DNA of 64,000 nucleotides from contig JAHCJV010000023.1 of the NCBI GenBank assembly GCA_026126105.1, positions 1-64,000 of the forward strand. The letters are read 5' to 3'. Position numbers and translations under genes: made by a program. A model generated the notes under the pieces. That model saw only the letters and a list, made by a program, of their open reading frames with translations. It was not told the origin of the DNA and made no database searches. Below are positions 47,031 through 54,865 of this stretch, in pieces. Positions within the stretch are counted from its first letter, which is position 1; each line of letters opens with the position of its first letter. This stretch comes from Enhydrobacter sp. Its GTDB lineage: Bacteria; Pseudomonadota; Alphaproteobacteria; Reyranellales; Reyranellaceae.

Positions 47031-48929
47031 CTACCGGCTGACCCAGAACGTATCGGGCTGGTAGAGCCCGATATATCCGCCCGGATCCCAGGCGTGGTAC
47101 CCTTCCTTTGGAACGTTTCGGATATTCGGCCCGACGACGATGGGCTGACGAATCCCGTTCACCGTCCCGATGCTGAACACCTCGTCGGCGCTGGCGGAGA
47201 GGATCCGCTCCCACGCCTTGCGACGAACGGCGGGGTCGCTCGCGGTCTCCCACTCACGCAGGTAGTCCATCAGCTTGCAGGCGGATGGCATGTCGCATTG
47301 CTCGCCTTTCTGGCCTTTTGATTCCACGTACATGCCCCAGCGGGACCATTGAAGCCCACCCTGCATGGCGGGCGCGAACTCCCGGGGACTGGTGTTGACC
47401 GTCGGAACGGCGGTCACGACGCCCGCGAACGCCGTCATGATCGCGTCCCCCGAGAAAGCCCTCAGACGGAAATTCTCCCGGGTCTGCGGTTTGGTCAGCA
47501 TCTTGATCCCGACCTTCTTCCACATTTCGCCGATCAATTGCAGGGCATCGGCGTCCTCGGTCTCCTCGCTCGCATGCTCGACCACGATGGTTGCCGGACG
47601 CCCGCTGGGCAGCAAGCGGATGCCGTCGGAGCCGCGCTTGTTCAGTCCAACCTCGTCGAGGAGCTTGTTAGCGAGCTTGGGGTCGTAGTTCGCCCACTTG
47701 GTCGCATACTCGGGCTTGAACAGCTCCGAGCGTTCCATGATCGTGTTGTTGGAAGGCTTGGCCAGCCCGAGGTAGACGGACTGGTTGAGCTCGTCACGGT
47801 CGATTGCCAGCGACAGCGCCCGGCGAAACCGGACGTCGCGCATCAGCTTGCGCCATTCCTCGTCGCTCGCGGTAAGGTTGGGGTAGAGCGCGATCTGCGA
47901 CCCGGAGCCCGACTCCCAGAGGTGAACCTTGACACCCGACTGCTTGGCGCTCTTCTGCAGGAACGTGTAGTCGCGCATATTGAGATAGCGCGGCTGCAGG
48001 TTGGCCTCGCCCAGACCCGCCTTGGCGGGGATCAGGTTGGCCGCCGACACGGTCATGATCACGTCGTCGATGTAGGGCAGCTGCTGCCCCTTCTCGTCGA
48101 TACGATGAAAGTATGGATTGCGCGTGAACACGAACCGCTGGGCCGGCGGGACGGTGGTGAGCATCCACGGGTTGAGCGTCGGCATGTCGACATTGCTGTT
48201 GCCGTACATGACGTCCTGGCGCCGGAAGACGTTGGCCCAGCGGCTGCCTTTGTGGACCTTCAGGATCTCCTCTTCGGGGGTGTACTTTCCGTGGAGCGTC
48301 TTGAGATAGTGCGCCGGCCGGAACAGAAACAGCGGTGCAGCGCGTGCCTGGCTTTCGATGAAGTGGGGGTTGGGCTTGTCCCAGCTGTAGCGGATCGTCA
48401 GATCGTCGATGATCTCGACCCTGGGTGGCTTGCCGTCGACGATGAGTTCCACGGACGGTCCGGAGGGCGAGAGTTCGCTGTTGTTGGCGATATCCTCCCA
48501 GAAGAAGCGGAAGTCGGCGGTGGTGAAGGGATGGCCATCCGACCATTTGTGGCCCGCGCGCAGCTTGAGGGTGAACTCGCGTCCCTCCTTGACCTCGAAA
48601 CTCTCGAGGATGTCAGGGTGCAGCTCGAACTTCTCGTCGTAGACGATCAAACGTGTGTAGCTGTAGATCGTCATGAGACGGGTATCGCGCGAGCCGGTGA
48701 TCAGCATGTCGATTTGACCGCCCGGCTTGCCCGGCCCGTCGCCACCGGCGAAATGCTTGATGATCCTGGGCTGCTGGGGGATGCGCTTGTCGACCGGCGG
48801 CAATGCGCCCGACTTCACCCGGTCGACCAGGCTGGGCGTTTCCTGCATTTTCGGTAGCGGATCTGCGGCAAGGACCGGCGGCGCCAGCAAACCCATCAAC
48901 AGCACCTGCGTCAGGACACGTCTTTTCAT
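47031..48929 (-). CDS. Peptide/oligopeptide ABC transporter substrate-binding protein (orphan)
   Basis: A 632-aa SBP family 5 (DppA/OppA-like) protein with signal peptide (KRRVLTQVLLMGLLAPPVLA). Typical motifs are DILESFEVKEGREFTLKLR, GHKWSDGHPFTTADFRFFWE and RRALSLAIDRDELNQSVYLG. GAGG lies six bases before the ATG at 48929; the upstream extension to 49013 is not supported. It is longer than most family members (about 530 aa). No permease or ATPase genes are adjacent, so it must use a transporter encoded elsewhere. Confidence 0.9.
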   Translation of the reverse strand: MKRRVLTQVLLMGLLAPPVLAADPLPKMQETPSLVDRVKSGALPPVDKRIPQQPRIIKHFAGGDGPGKPGGQIDMLITGSRDTRLMTIYSYTRLIVYDEKFELHPDILESFEVKEGREFTLKLRAGHKWSDGHPFTTADFRFFWEDIANNSELSPSGPSVELIVDGKPPRVEIIDDLTIRYSWDKPNPHFIESQARAAPLFLFRPAHYLKTLHGKYTPEEEILKVHKGSRWANVFRRQDVMYGNSNVDMPTLNPWMLTTVPPAQRFVFTRNPYFHRIDEKGQQLPYIDDVIMTVSAANLIPAKAGLGEANLQPRYLNMRDYTFLQKSAKQSGVKVHLWESGSGSQIALYPNLTASDEEWRKLMRDVRFRRALSLAIDRDELNQSVYLGLAKPSNNTIMERSELFKPEYATKWANYDPKLANKLLDEVGLNKRGSDGIRLLPSGRPATIVVEHASEETEDADALQLIGEMWKKVGIKMLTKPQTRENFRLRAFSGDAIMTAFAGVVTAVPTVNTSPREFAPAMQGGLQWSRWGMYVESKGQKGEQCDMPSACKLMDYLREWETASDPAVRRKAWERILSASADEVFSIGTVNGIRQPIVVGPNIRNVPKEGYHAWDPGGYIGLYQPDTFWVSR

Positions 48930-49273
48930 CGCAAGCCTCATCGTTTGATTCTGCCAGCAGTCTTTGCTGCCGGCTTCGCCGGACGATCGCGTCCGCACGC
49001 GATCAGCCGACATCCCATACGCCCTCCCTTAGTCCACGCGGATGCCGGCCTCCGTTACGCATCCGGTGAATACCGATGGAGACTACACCCGACACGTAGC
49101 TCGTACACCCCGAGCGTGACGTAATGAGGGCCAGACTGGATGGTGCGGGATACTGACGCGGGCGCGATCGTCGGGTCCCGCAGCCCGTCCTGCTGCCACC
49201 TAAAGACCGCTTGACGCCTCATATGCTCGATATTAGCATAATTTAATGCTCATTATGAGAATATGAGGCAACG
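48930..49273. other. 344-bp divergent intergenic region
   Basis: No gene is visible here. The left part, next to the ABC binding protein start, has a 7-bp inverted repeat GATCGCG/CGCGATC (48992-49011) and several short GC hairpins such as CCAGCAG/GCTGCCGG. The right 65 bp turn sharply AT-rich and hold the nadA promoter and nested palindromes. The middle (49030-49200) shows nothing I can name. Confidence 0.6.
49210..49269 (+). promoter_or_regulatory. nadA promoter with nested palindromic operators
   Basis: A CTTGAC -35 (49210-49215) and TAGCAT -10 (49234-49239) are 18 bp apart. Site 1 (49221-49242) contains TATGCT/AGCATA. Site 2 (49244-49264) is TAATGCTCATTATGAGAATA, a near-perfect dyad around CTCATTATGAG. 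An outer inverted repeat GCCTCATAT (49216-49224)/ATATGAGGC (49261-49269) encloses both, and its right arm includes the GAGG Shine-Dalgarno of nadA. The layout fits repression by the NAD regulator at 45.5 kb. Confidence 0.6.
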
Positions 49274-50266
49274 ATGTCTTTAGCGCAGTTCTCCCCCGAC
49301 CTGATGGCCCGTACCGCACCCCTCTACGAGCGTGTCAGGAGCGTGATCCCGTCGATCGAGTGGCCGGCCTTCGCCGGCGACATCGATGCCATCCTGGAAC
49401 TCAAGAAATCCCGCGATGCCGTAATCCTCGCGCACAACTACCAGACGCCGGAAATCTTCCATTGCGTCGCCGACATCGTGGGCGACAGCCTCGCGCTGGC
49501 CCGCGAGGCGATGAAGACGGACGCGGCGGTGATCCTGCTCGCGGGCGTCCACTTCATGGCCGAGACCGCGAAGCTGCTCAATCCGTCCAAGCGCGTCCTG
49601 ATCCCCGACCTCCGCGCCGGCTGCTCGCTCGCCGAATCGATCACCGCCGCCGACGTTCGCGCGCTGCGGCAGCGCCATCCCGGCGTGCCGATCGTGACCT
49701 ACGTGAACACGTCGGCCGCGGTGAAGGCGGAAAGCGACATCTGCTGCACCTCGGGCAATGCCAGGAAGATCGTCGAGAGCCTCGGCGTGCCCAAGGTGAT
49801 CATGCTCCCCGACGAGTATCTGGCGCAGAATTTGGCCCGCGAGACCGGCGTCGAGATCATCACGTGGGCCGGCCACTGCGAGGTGCACGAGCGGTTCAGC
49901 GCCCGGGATGTCCGGCAGCTGCGTGACGGACATCCCGGGCTGGTCGTGCTCGCCCATCCCGAATGCCCGCCCGAAGTGGTGGCAGAGGCCGATTTCGCCG
50001 GCTCGACGGCGGCAATGATCGACTATGTCGGCCGCGAGCGACCCCGCCGGGTGGCACTGATGACCGAGTGCTCGATGAGCGACAACGTCGCCGTGCAGCA
50101 TCCGGAGATCGAATTCGTGCGGCCCTGCAATCTCTGCCCGCACATGAAGCGGATCACCTTGCCCGGGATCCGTCATGCGCTCGCGACGATGCAGCACGAG
50201 GTGACGATCGATCCGGCCGTCGCGGCTCCGGCCCGGCGCGCCGTCGAGCGCATGCTGGAGGCGTGA
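49274..50266 (+). CDS. nadA: Quinolinate synthase
   Basis: A 330-aa NadA that condenses iminoaspartate with dihydroxyacetone phosphate using a [4Fe-4S] cluster. Motifs include [49 protein letters not shown] and [13 protein letters not shown]; the cluster cysteines are expected among C-containing motifs near 117, 203-ish and 295. GAGG lies five bases before the ATG. nadC follows one base after the stop. nadB is not between them, unlike the common nadABC order. Confidence 0.95.
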   Translation: MSLAQFSPDLMARTAPLYERVRSVIPSIEWPAFAGDIDAILELKKSRDAVILAHNYQTPEIFHCVADIVGDSLALAREAMKTDAAVILLAGVHFMAETAKLLNPSKRVLIPDLRAGCSLAESITAADVRALRQRHPGVPIVTYVNTSAAVKAESDICCTSGNARKIVESLGVPKVIMLPDEYLAQNLARETGVEIITWAGHCEVHERFSARDVRQLRDGHPGLVVLAHPECPPEVVAEADFAGSTAAMIDYVGRERPRRVALMTECSMSDNVAVQHPEIEFVRPCNLCPHMKRITLPGIRHALATMQHEVTIDPAVAAPARRAVERMLEA

Positions 50267-50267
50267 G

Positions 50268-51119
50268 ATGACTGTCTCTCCCCTCCCTGCGCTGATGCTG
50301 GAACCCATCGTCCGCGCCGCCCTTCTCGAGGATCTCGGTCGCGCCGGCGATGTAACGACCGACGCGATCGTGCCGGCATCGGCACGTGCCGCAACGGCGT
50401 TGGTCGCCCGACAGCCGGGCGTTGTCGCCGGGCTGGATTTGGCCGCGACCGCCTTTCGCCTCGTCGAGCCCGCCATGAAGATCACGATCGAGCGGCCGGA
50501 CGGCACGCGGATCGCACCGGGCGACCGAATCGCGACGCTGGTCGGTCCGACGCGCGGCATGCTCACCGCCGAGCGTGTGGCCCTGAACTTCCTCGGTCAT
50601 CTCAGCGGCGTGGCCAGCGCAACCGCGACGCTCGTCGAGGCGGTCCACGGCCACAAGGCGCGCATCTGCTGCACGCGCAAGACGATGCCCGGCCTGCGCG
50701 CCGTGCAGAAGTACGCCGTGCGTGTCGGCGGTGGCATCAACCACCGCTTCGGGCTCGACGACGCGGTGCTGATCAAGGATAACCATGTCGCCGCGGCAGG
50801 CGGCGTGCGCGAAGCGATCGAGGCGGCGCGGGCCGGCGTTGGCCATCTGGTCAAGATCGAGGTCGAGGTCGATTCGCTCGACCAGCTCGAGAACGCGATG
50901 GCGACCGGTGTCGACGCGGTGCTGCTCGACAACATGGGACCCGACCTGCTCGCGGAGGCGGTGCGCATGATCGACGGACGGGCGGTCGCCGAGGCATCCG
51001 GCCGCATCACCCCGGCCACCGCGCCGGCGGTCGCGGCCGCAGGCGTCGACCTCATCTCGGCCGGCTGGCTGACGCACAGCGCGTCGGTGCTGGACATCGG
51101 GCTCGACTGGCGACAGTAG
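50268..51119 (+). CDS. nadC: Nicotinate-nucleotide pyrophosphorylase (carboxylating)
   Basis: A 283-aa QPRTase. It turns quinolinate and PRPP into nicotinate mononucleotide. Conserved motifs are LNFLGHLSGVAS, CTRKTMPGLRAVQKYAV, GGGINHRFGLDD and VLIKDNH, plus ASGRITP near the C-terminus. It begins one base after nadA, so both are made from the nadA promoter and share its control. A small hairpin overlaps the stop codon. Confidence 0.95.
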   Translation: MTVSPLPALMLEPIVRAALLEDLGRAGDVTTDAIVPASARAATALVARQPGVVAGLDLAATAFRLVEPAMKITIERPDGTRIAPGDRIATLVGPTRGMLTAERVALNFLGHLSGVASATATLVEAVHGHKARICCTRKTMPGLRAVQKYAVRVGGGINHRFGLDDAVLIKDNHVAAAGGVREAIEAARAGVGHLVKIEVEVDSLDQLENAMATGVDAVLLDNMGPDLLAEAVRMIDGRAVAEASGRITPATAPAVAAAGVDLISAGWLTHSASVLDIGLDWRQ

Positions 51120-51133
51120 GGGCGAACCCCTAC
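51116..51133. terminator. Hairpin at the nadC stop codon
   Basis: GTAGGGG, loop CGAA, CCCCTAC: a perfect 7-bp stem that includes the nadC TAG. There is no T tract, so termination is inferred from position between convergent genes. Confidence 0.4.
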
Positions 51134-51170
51134 GCCTCCAACTTCTTGCGAACTGCAGCCAGCCAGACGC

Positions 51171-52043
51171 TCAGCGGGTCGGGACGGGGCGCTCGCCGGA
51201 ATAGTCGTAGAAACCGCGCTTCACTTTCTTGCCAACCCAGCCGGCCTCGACATACTTCACCAGCAGCGGGCACGGGCGGTACTTGGAATCGGCAAGGCCC
51301 TCGTGCAGCACCTGCATCACGGAAAGGCAGGTATCGAGACCGATGAAATCTGCCAGCTCGAGCGGACCCATCGGATGGTTGGCGCCCAGCTTCATGCCGG
51401 TGTCGATCGCCTCGACATTGCCGACACCCTCGTAGAGCGCATAGACCGCCTCGTTGATCATCGGCAGCAGAATTCGGTTGACGATGAAGGCGGGGAAGTC
51501 CTCGGCATTGACCGGCTTCTTGTCGAGCTTGAGGACGACCTCGCGCACCGTGCGGAAGGTCTCCTCCTCGGTGGCGATACCGCGGATCAGCTCGACCAGG
51601 CCCATCAACGGCACGGGGTTCATGAAGTGCATGCCCATGAACTTGCCCGGCCGGTCGGTCACCGACGCAAGCCGGGTCACTGAAATCGACGAGGTGTTGG
51701 TCGCCAGCAGGACATTGGGCGGCAGGCCGTCGCACAGCTTGCGGAAGATGTCGCGCTTCACCGACTCGTTCTCTGTCGCGGCCTCGACGACCAGATCGCA
51801 ATCGGCGAACTGCTTGTAGTCTGTGCCGGTCTCGATGCGCCGCAGCGCGGCATCCTTCTCCTCGGGCCGAATCATGCCGCGACCGATCTGACGATCCATG
51901 TTTCGGCTTATGTTCTCAACGCCGGAGTTCAGGTGCGGCTGGTCGACATCCATCAGGCGGATACCGAACCCTTTGAGCGCGCAGACATGGGCAATGCCGC
52001 TGCCCATCTGGCCGGCGCCGATGACGCCGATGCGCTTGATCAT
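51171..52043 (-). CDS. hbd: 3-hydroxybutyryl-CoA dehydrogenase
   Basis: A 290-aa 3-hydroxyacyl-CoA dehydrogenase of the short monofunctional type. The NAD-binding GVIGAGQMGSGIAH is at the N-terminus. NTSSISVTRLA, the catalytic GMHFMNPVPLM (His) with E in LVELIRG, and FIVNRILLPMINEA follow. It interconverts acetoacetyl-CoA and 3-hydroxybutyryl-CoA in the butyrate/ethylmalonyl-CoA route. GGAGG is seven bases before the ATG at 52043 (four before the ATG at 52046). It follows etfA by 16 bp. Confidence 0.93.
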   Translation of the reverse strand: MIKRIGVIGAGQMGSGIAHVCALKGFGIRLMDVDQPHLNSGVENISRNMDRQIGRGMIRPEEKDAALRRIETGTDYKQFADCDLVVEAATENESVKRDIFRKLCDGLPPNVLLATNTSSISVTRLASVTDRPGKFMGMHFMNPVPLMGLVELIRGIATEEETFRTVREVVLKLDKKPVNAEDFPAFIVNRILLPMINEAVYALYEGVGNVEAIDTGMKLGANHPMGPLELADFIGLDTCLSVMQVLHEGLADSKYRPCPLLVKYVEAGWVGKKVKRGFYDYSGERPVPTR

Positions 52044-52059
52044 CATTGGACCTCCGGCC

Positions 52060-52995
52060 CTACTTCTTTTCCACCGCGGCCGTCAGCTCGGGCACGATCT
52101 GGAACAGATCGCCCACGATGCCGTAGTCGGCCACCTGGAAGATCGGGGCCTCCTCGTCCTTGTTGATCGCCACGATGGTCTTGCTGTCCTTCATTCCGGC
52201 GAGATGCTGGATCGCGCCGGAAATGCCGACGGCAATATAGAGATCCGGAGCCACCACCTTGCCGGTCTGGCCGACCTGATAGTCGTTCGGCACGTAACCC
52301 GCGTCGACCGCAGCGCGGCTGGCGCCCAAGCCCGCGCCGAGCTTGTCGGCCAGCGCCTCGAGGATCTTGAAATTCTCGCCGCTGGCAAGGCCGCGGCCGC
52401 CGGACACGACGATCTTGGCGCCGGTCAGCTCCGGCCGCTCGCTCTTGGAGAGCTCGGCACCGACATAGGATGAAAGCCCCTGCGCGCCCTCACCGCCAAT
52501 CTGCTCGATCGCGGCAGAACCGCCGCTCGCGACGGCCTTGAAGTTGGTCGGGCGGATGGTGACGACCTTTATCTTGTCGGCGGACTGCACGGTGGCCATC
52601 GCGTTGCCGGCATAGATCGGGCGCACGAAAGTGTCGGGCGAAACGATCTTGATCGCCTCGGAAACCTGGCCGACGTCCAGCAGGGCCGCGACGCGCGGGG
52701 CGATGTTCTTGCCCACGGAATCCGCGGCCATGACAATGTGGCTGTAGGCAGGCGCGAGCTTGACGACCAGCGGGGCGACGTCTTCCGCCAGCCAGTTGGC
52801 GTAGGCCGCATCTTCCGCCTGCAAGACCTTGGTCACGCCCTGCAGCGCGGCCGCGGACTTGGCCGCATCGGCGGCATTCTGGCCGGCGACCAGCACGTGG
52901 ACGTCCGCGTCGAGCTGCGTCGCAGCGGCGACGGCATTGGCGACATTGGCGCGAACAGTCTTGCCGTCATGCGCGGCGACAACGAGAACCGTCAT
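52060..52995 (-). CDS. etfA: Electron transfer flavoprotein alpha subunit
   Basis: A 311-aa ETF alpha. The C-terminal FAD domain has [34 protein letters not shown] and [16 protein letters not shown]. With EtfB it takes electrons from acyl-CoA dehydrogenases to ETF:quinone oxidoreductase. Its start is two bases after the etfB stop. The run etfB-etfA-hbd ties fatty-acid and short-chain acyl-CoA oxidation together. Confidence 0.95.
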   Translation of the reverse strand: MTVLVVAAHDGKTVRANVANAVAAATQLDADVHVLVAGQNAADAAKSAAALQGVTKVLQAEDAAYANWLAEDVAPLVVKLAPAYSHIVMAADSVGKNIAPRVAALLDVGQVSEAIKIVSPDTFVRPIYAGNAMATVQSADKIKVVTIRPTNFKAVASGGSAAIEQIGGEGAQGLSSYVGAELSKSERPELTGAKIVVSGGRGLASGENFKILEALADKLGAGLGASRAAVDAGYVPNDYQVGQTGKVVAPDLYIAVGISGAIQHLAGMKDSKTIVAINKDEEAPIFQVADYGIVGDLFQIVPELTAAVEKK

Positions 52996-52997
52996 GG

Positions 52998-53747
52998 TCA
53001 GATCACTCCCGCTTCGTTCTTCAGCTTGTCGACCAGCTCGGCGACGGTCTTCACCTTGACGCCACCCTTGCGCTTGGGCGGCTCCTCGACCTTCAGCGTC
53101 TTCAGCCGCGGCGCCACGTCGACGCCGAGCGCGTCGGGCGTCAGCGTCTCGATCGGCTTCTTCTTCGCCTTCATGATGTTGGGCAGCGAAGCGTAGCGCG
53201 GCTCGTTGAGGCGCAGGTCGGTGGTGATCACCGCCGGCATCTTGAGCTTGATGTTCTCCAGCCCGCCGTCGACCTCGCGCTTCACCTCGATCGAGCCGTC
53301 TGCGACGTTCAGCTTGTTGGCGAAGGTACCCTGCGACCAGCCGAGCAAGGCGGCGAGCATCTGTCCGGTGGCGTTCGAGTCGTCGTCGATCGCCTGCTTG
53401 CCGACGATGACCAGGCCGGGCTGTTCCTTGTCGACCACCGCCTTCAGCAGCTTGGCGACGGCCAGCGGCTGGAGCTCGGCATCGCTCTGCACCAGCACGC
53501 CGCGGTCGGCACCCATGGCGAGGGCGGTGCGGATCGTCTCCTGGCACTGGGCGGGCCCGGCGGAAAACACGATGACTTCGGTCGCGGCGCCCTTCTCCCG
53601 CATGCGGATCGCCTCTTCCACGGCGATCTCATCGAAGGGATTCATCGACATCTTTACGTTCGCCGTCTCGACGCCCGTATTATCGGCCTTTACGCGGATT
53701 TTGACGTTGTAGTCGATGACCCGCTTGACCGCGACCAGCACTTTCAT
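52998..53747 (-). CDS. etfB: Electron transfer flavoprotein beta subunit
   Basis: A 249-aa ETF beta with the N-terminal [28 protein letters not shown], the AMP-binding [20 protein letters not shown] and the [20 protein letters not shown] segment that carries the recognition loop contacting acyl-CoA dehydrogenases. First gene of etfB-etfA-hbd, with a promoter-like sequence about 60 bp upstream. Confidence 0.96.
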   Translation of the reverse strand: MKVLVAVKRVIDYNVKIRVKADNTGVETANVKMSMNPFDEIAVEEAIRMREKGAATEVIVFSAGPAQCQETIRTALAMGADRGVLVQSDAELQPLAVAKLLKAVVDKEQPGLVIVGKQAIDDDSNATGQMLAALLGWSQGTFANKLNVADGSIEVKREVDGGLENIKLKMPAVITTDLRLNEPRYASLPNIMKAKKKPIETLTPDALGVDVAPRLKTLKVEEPPKRKGGVKVKTVAELVDKLKNEAGVI

Positions 53748-53804
53748 CGCGTTGCGCCTATAGGTGAGTTGCGGCCGGACCTCCCGTCCGGCGAAGGGAA
53801 GTTC

Positions 53805-53834
53805 GTGTAGGGGTGTTCAGCCAACCATGTCAAG
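53805..53834 (-). promoter_or_regulatory. Possible promoter of etfBA-hbd
   Basis: On the minus strand CTTGACA (53834-53828) is followed after 17 bp by CTACAC (53810-53805), close to the alphaproteobacterial CTTGAC/CTATAT pattern, about 58 bp before the etfB ATG. A GCCGGAC/GTCCGGC hairpin lies between it and the gene. Confidence 0.35.
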
Positions 53835-53914
53835 GCTATGGCGCAGTGCACAATATTGCAGCGCGGAAACTATTTAGCAGTCGTTTCAACGGATTAGCAA
53901 CGCACCGCTACGAA

Positions 53915-54502
53915 TCAGCGACTCCCGCCGGGGACCCACAATACGTCCGAGCCCCCATTGTCATTGAGCTTGCGGGCCAGGACGAACAAATGATCGGACA
54001 GCCGGTTGATGTACCTGATCGCTTCCGGACTGACCGGTTGCTGCGTTGCTAGGGCCGTCATGCCGCGCTCGGCGCGCCGCGCCACGGTGCGCGCGAGGTG
54101 CAGCCATGCCGCCGCCTCGCTGCCGCCGGGCAGGATGAAGGACGTGAGCGGCGACAGTTCGGCGTTCATCGCATCGATTTCGCGCTCCAGACGCTCGGTC
54201 TGCAAGGGCACGACCCGCAACGCCTGTTCGCCGGTCTTGCCCTCGACGGTGCAGAGATCGGCGCCCAGGTCGAACAGGTCATTCTGGATACGCTTCAGCA
54301 TCTCGCTGACATGGCCGCGCAGCGCGTCGTTCTTGACCGAGCGCTCGATCGCGGCCCGGGCAAGGCCTATCACGGAGTTGGCCTCGTCGACCGTGCCATA
54401 GGCGTCGACACGCGGATCGTGCTTGGCCACGCGTTCCCCGCGTCCGAGCGAGGTCTCGCCCTTGTCGCCGCCCCGGGTGTAAATGCGGTTCAATGTGACC
54501 AT
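53915..54502 (-). CDS. pduO: Cob(I)alamin adenosyltransferase, PduO/MMAB type
   Basis: A 195-aa ATP:cob(I)alamin adenosyltransferase. The ATP-binding N-terminus RIYTRGGDKGETSL is followed by VDAYGTVDEANSVIGLAR, the LPGGSEAAAWLHLARTVARR helix with catalytic arginines, and YINRLSDHLFVLAR. It makes adenosylcobalamin, the cofactor of the NrdJ in this window and of methylmalonyl/ethylmalonyl-CoA mutases. It starts four bases after the HIG1-like gene, with AGGA just before the ATG. Confidence 0.95.
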   Translation of the reverse strand: MVTLNRIYTRGGDKGETSLGRGERVAKHDPRVDAYGTVDEANSVIGLARAAIERSVKNDALRGHVSEMLKRIQNDLFDLGADLCTVEGKTGEQALRVVPLQTERLEREIDAMNAELSPLTSFILPGGSEAAAWLHLARTVARRAERGMTALATQQPVSPEAIRYINRLSDHLFVLARKLNDNGGSDVLWVPGGSR

Positions 54503-54506
54503 CGTC

Positions 54507-54719
54507 CTAACTCCTGGTCATCCACCACAGCAGAATGAAGGCGAGCGTCAATACCTGGAGGCGCACGCGCCACCACATCAGCTTGTTGCTGCCGCGCGCC
54601 CGTTCGAGGCTGTCGGTCGGCCCACGGGCCATGCTGATCAGGCCAGCGAACAGCACGCCGAGCGTCGACAGGCCCGACACGATAACCAGTACGAAGAAGA
54701 TCTTGTTGGCGAGGATCAT
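54507..54719 (-). CDS. HIG1-type twin-transmembrane protein
   Basis: A 70-aa protein with two membrane helices (residues about 5-26 and 50-66) around a charged loop (GPTDSLERARGSNKLMWWRV). This is the hypoxia-induced-gene 1 (HIG_1_N) pattern, known in mitochondria as a cytochrome oxidase-associated factor and in alphaproteobacteria as a small membrane protein upstream of the adenosyltransferase gene. The ATG at 54719 starts MILANKIFF; the longer open frame is not supported. It is coupled to pduO. Confidence 0.82.
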   Translation of the reverse strand: MILANKIFFVLVIVSGLSTLGVLFAGLISMARGPTDSLERARGSNKLMWWRVRLQVLTLAFILLWWMTRS

Positions 54720-54740
54720 GGGTGCGTCATCCTGGCATCT

Positions 54741-54760
54741 GAAGCGCGGCTCTCCGGAGC
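54741..54760. repeat. Half-unit of the GAGCGCGGCTCT palindrome family
   Basis: GAAGCGCGGCTCTCCGGAGC shares its first 14 bases or so with the arms of the 18.5-kb palindrome and contains the palindrome CTCCGGAG. It sits in the 138-bp gap between the amine oxidase and HIG1-like genes. Confidence 0.5.
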
Positions 54761-54839
54761 TGCACATGAGATATGGGCCCGCCAGGGCACAGGGGCCAAC
54801 AGAAAGTAAGGCGGCCCCGGAAAGCTGGCTGCTGCGATG

Positions 54840-54865
54840 GGCGGTCAGTCATGGCGGTCAGTCAT
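54840..54865. repeat. Perfect tandem duplication of 13 bp at the 3' end of the amine oxidase gene
   Basis: GGCGGTCAGTCAT occurs twice back to back (54840-54852 and 54853-54865). The second copy contains the TGA of the amine oxidase gene (read on the minus strand), and the first copy repeats it 13 bp further on in a different frame. Confidence 0.8.
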
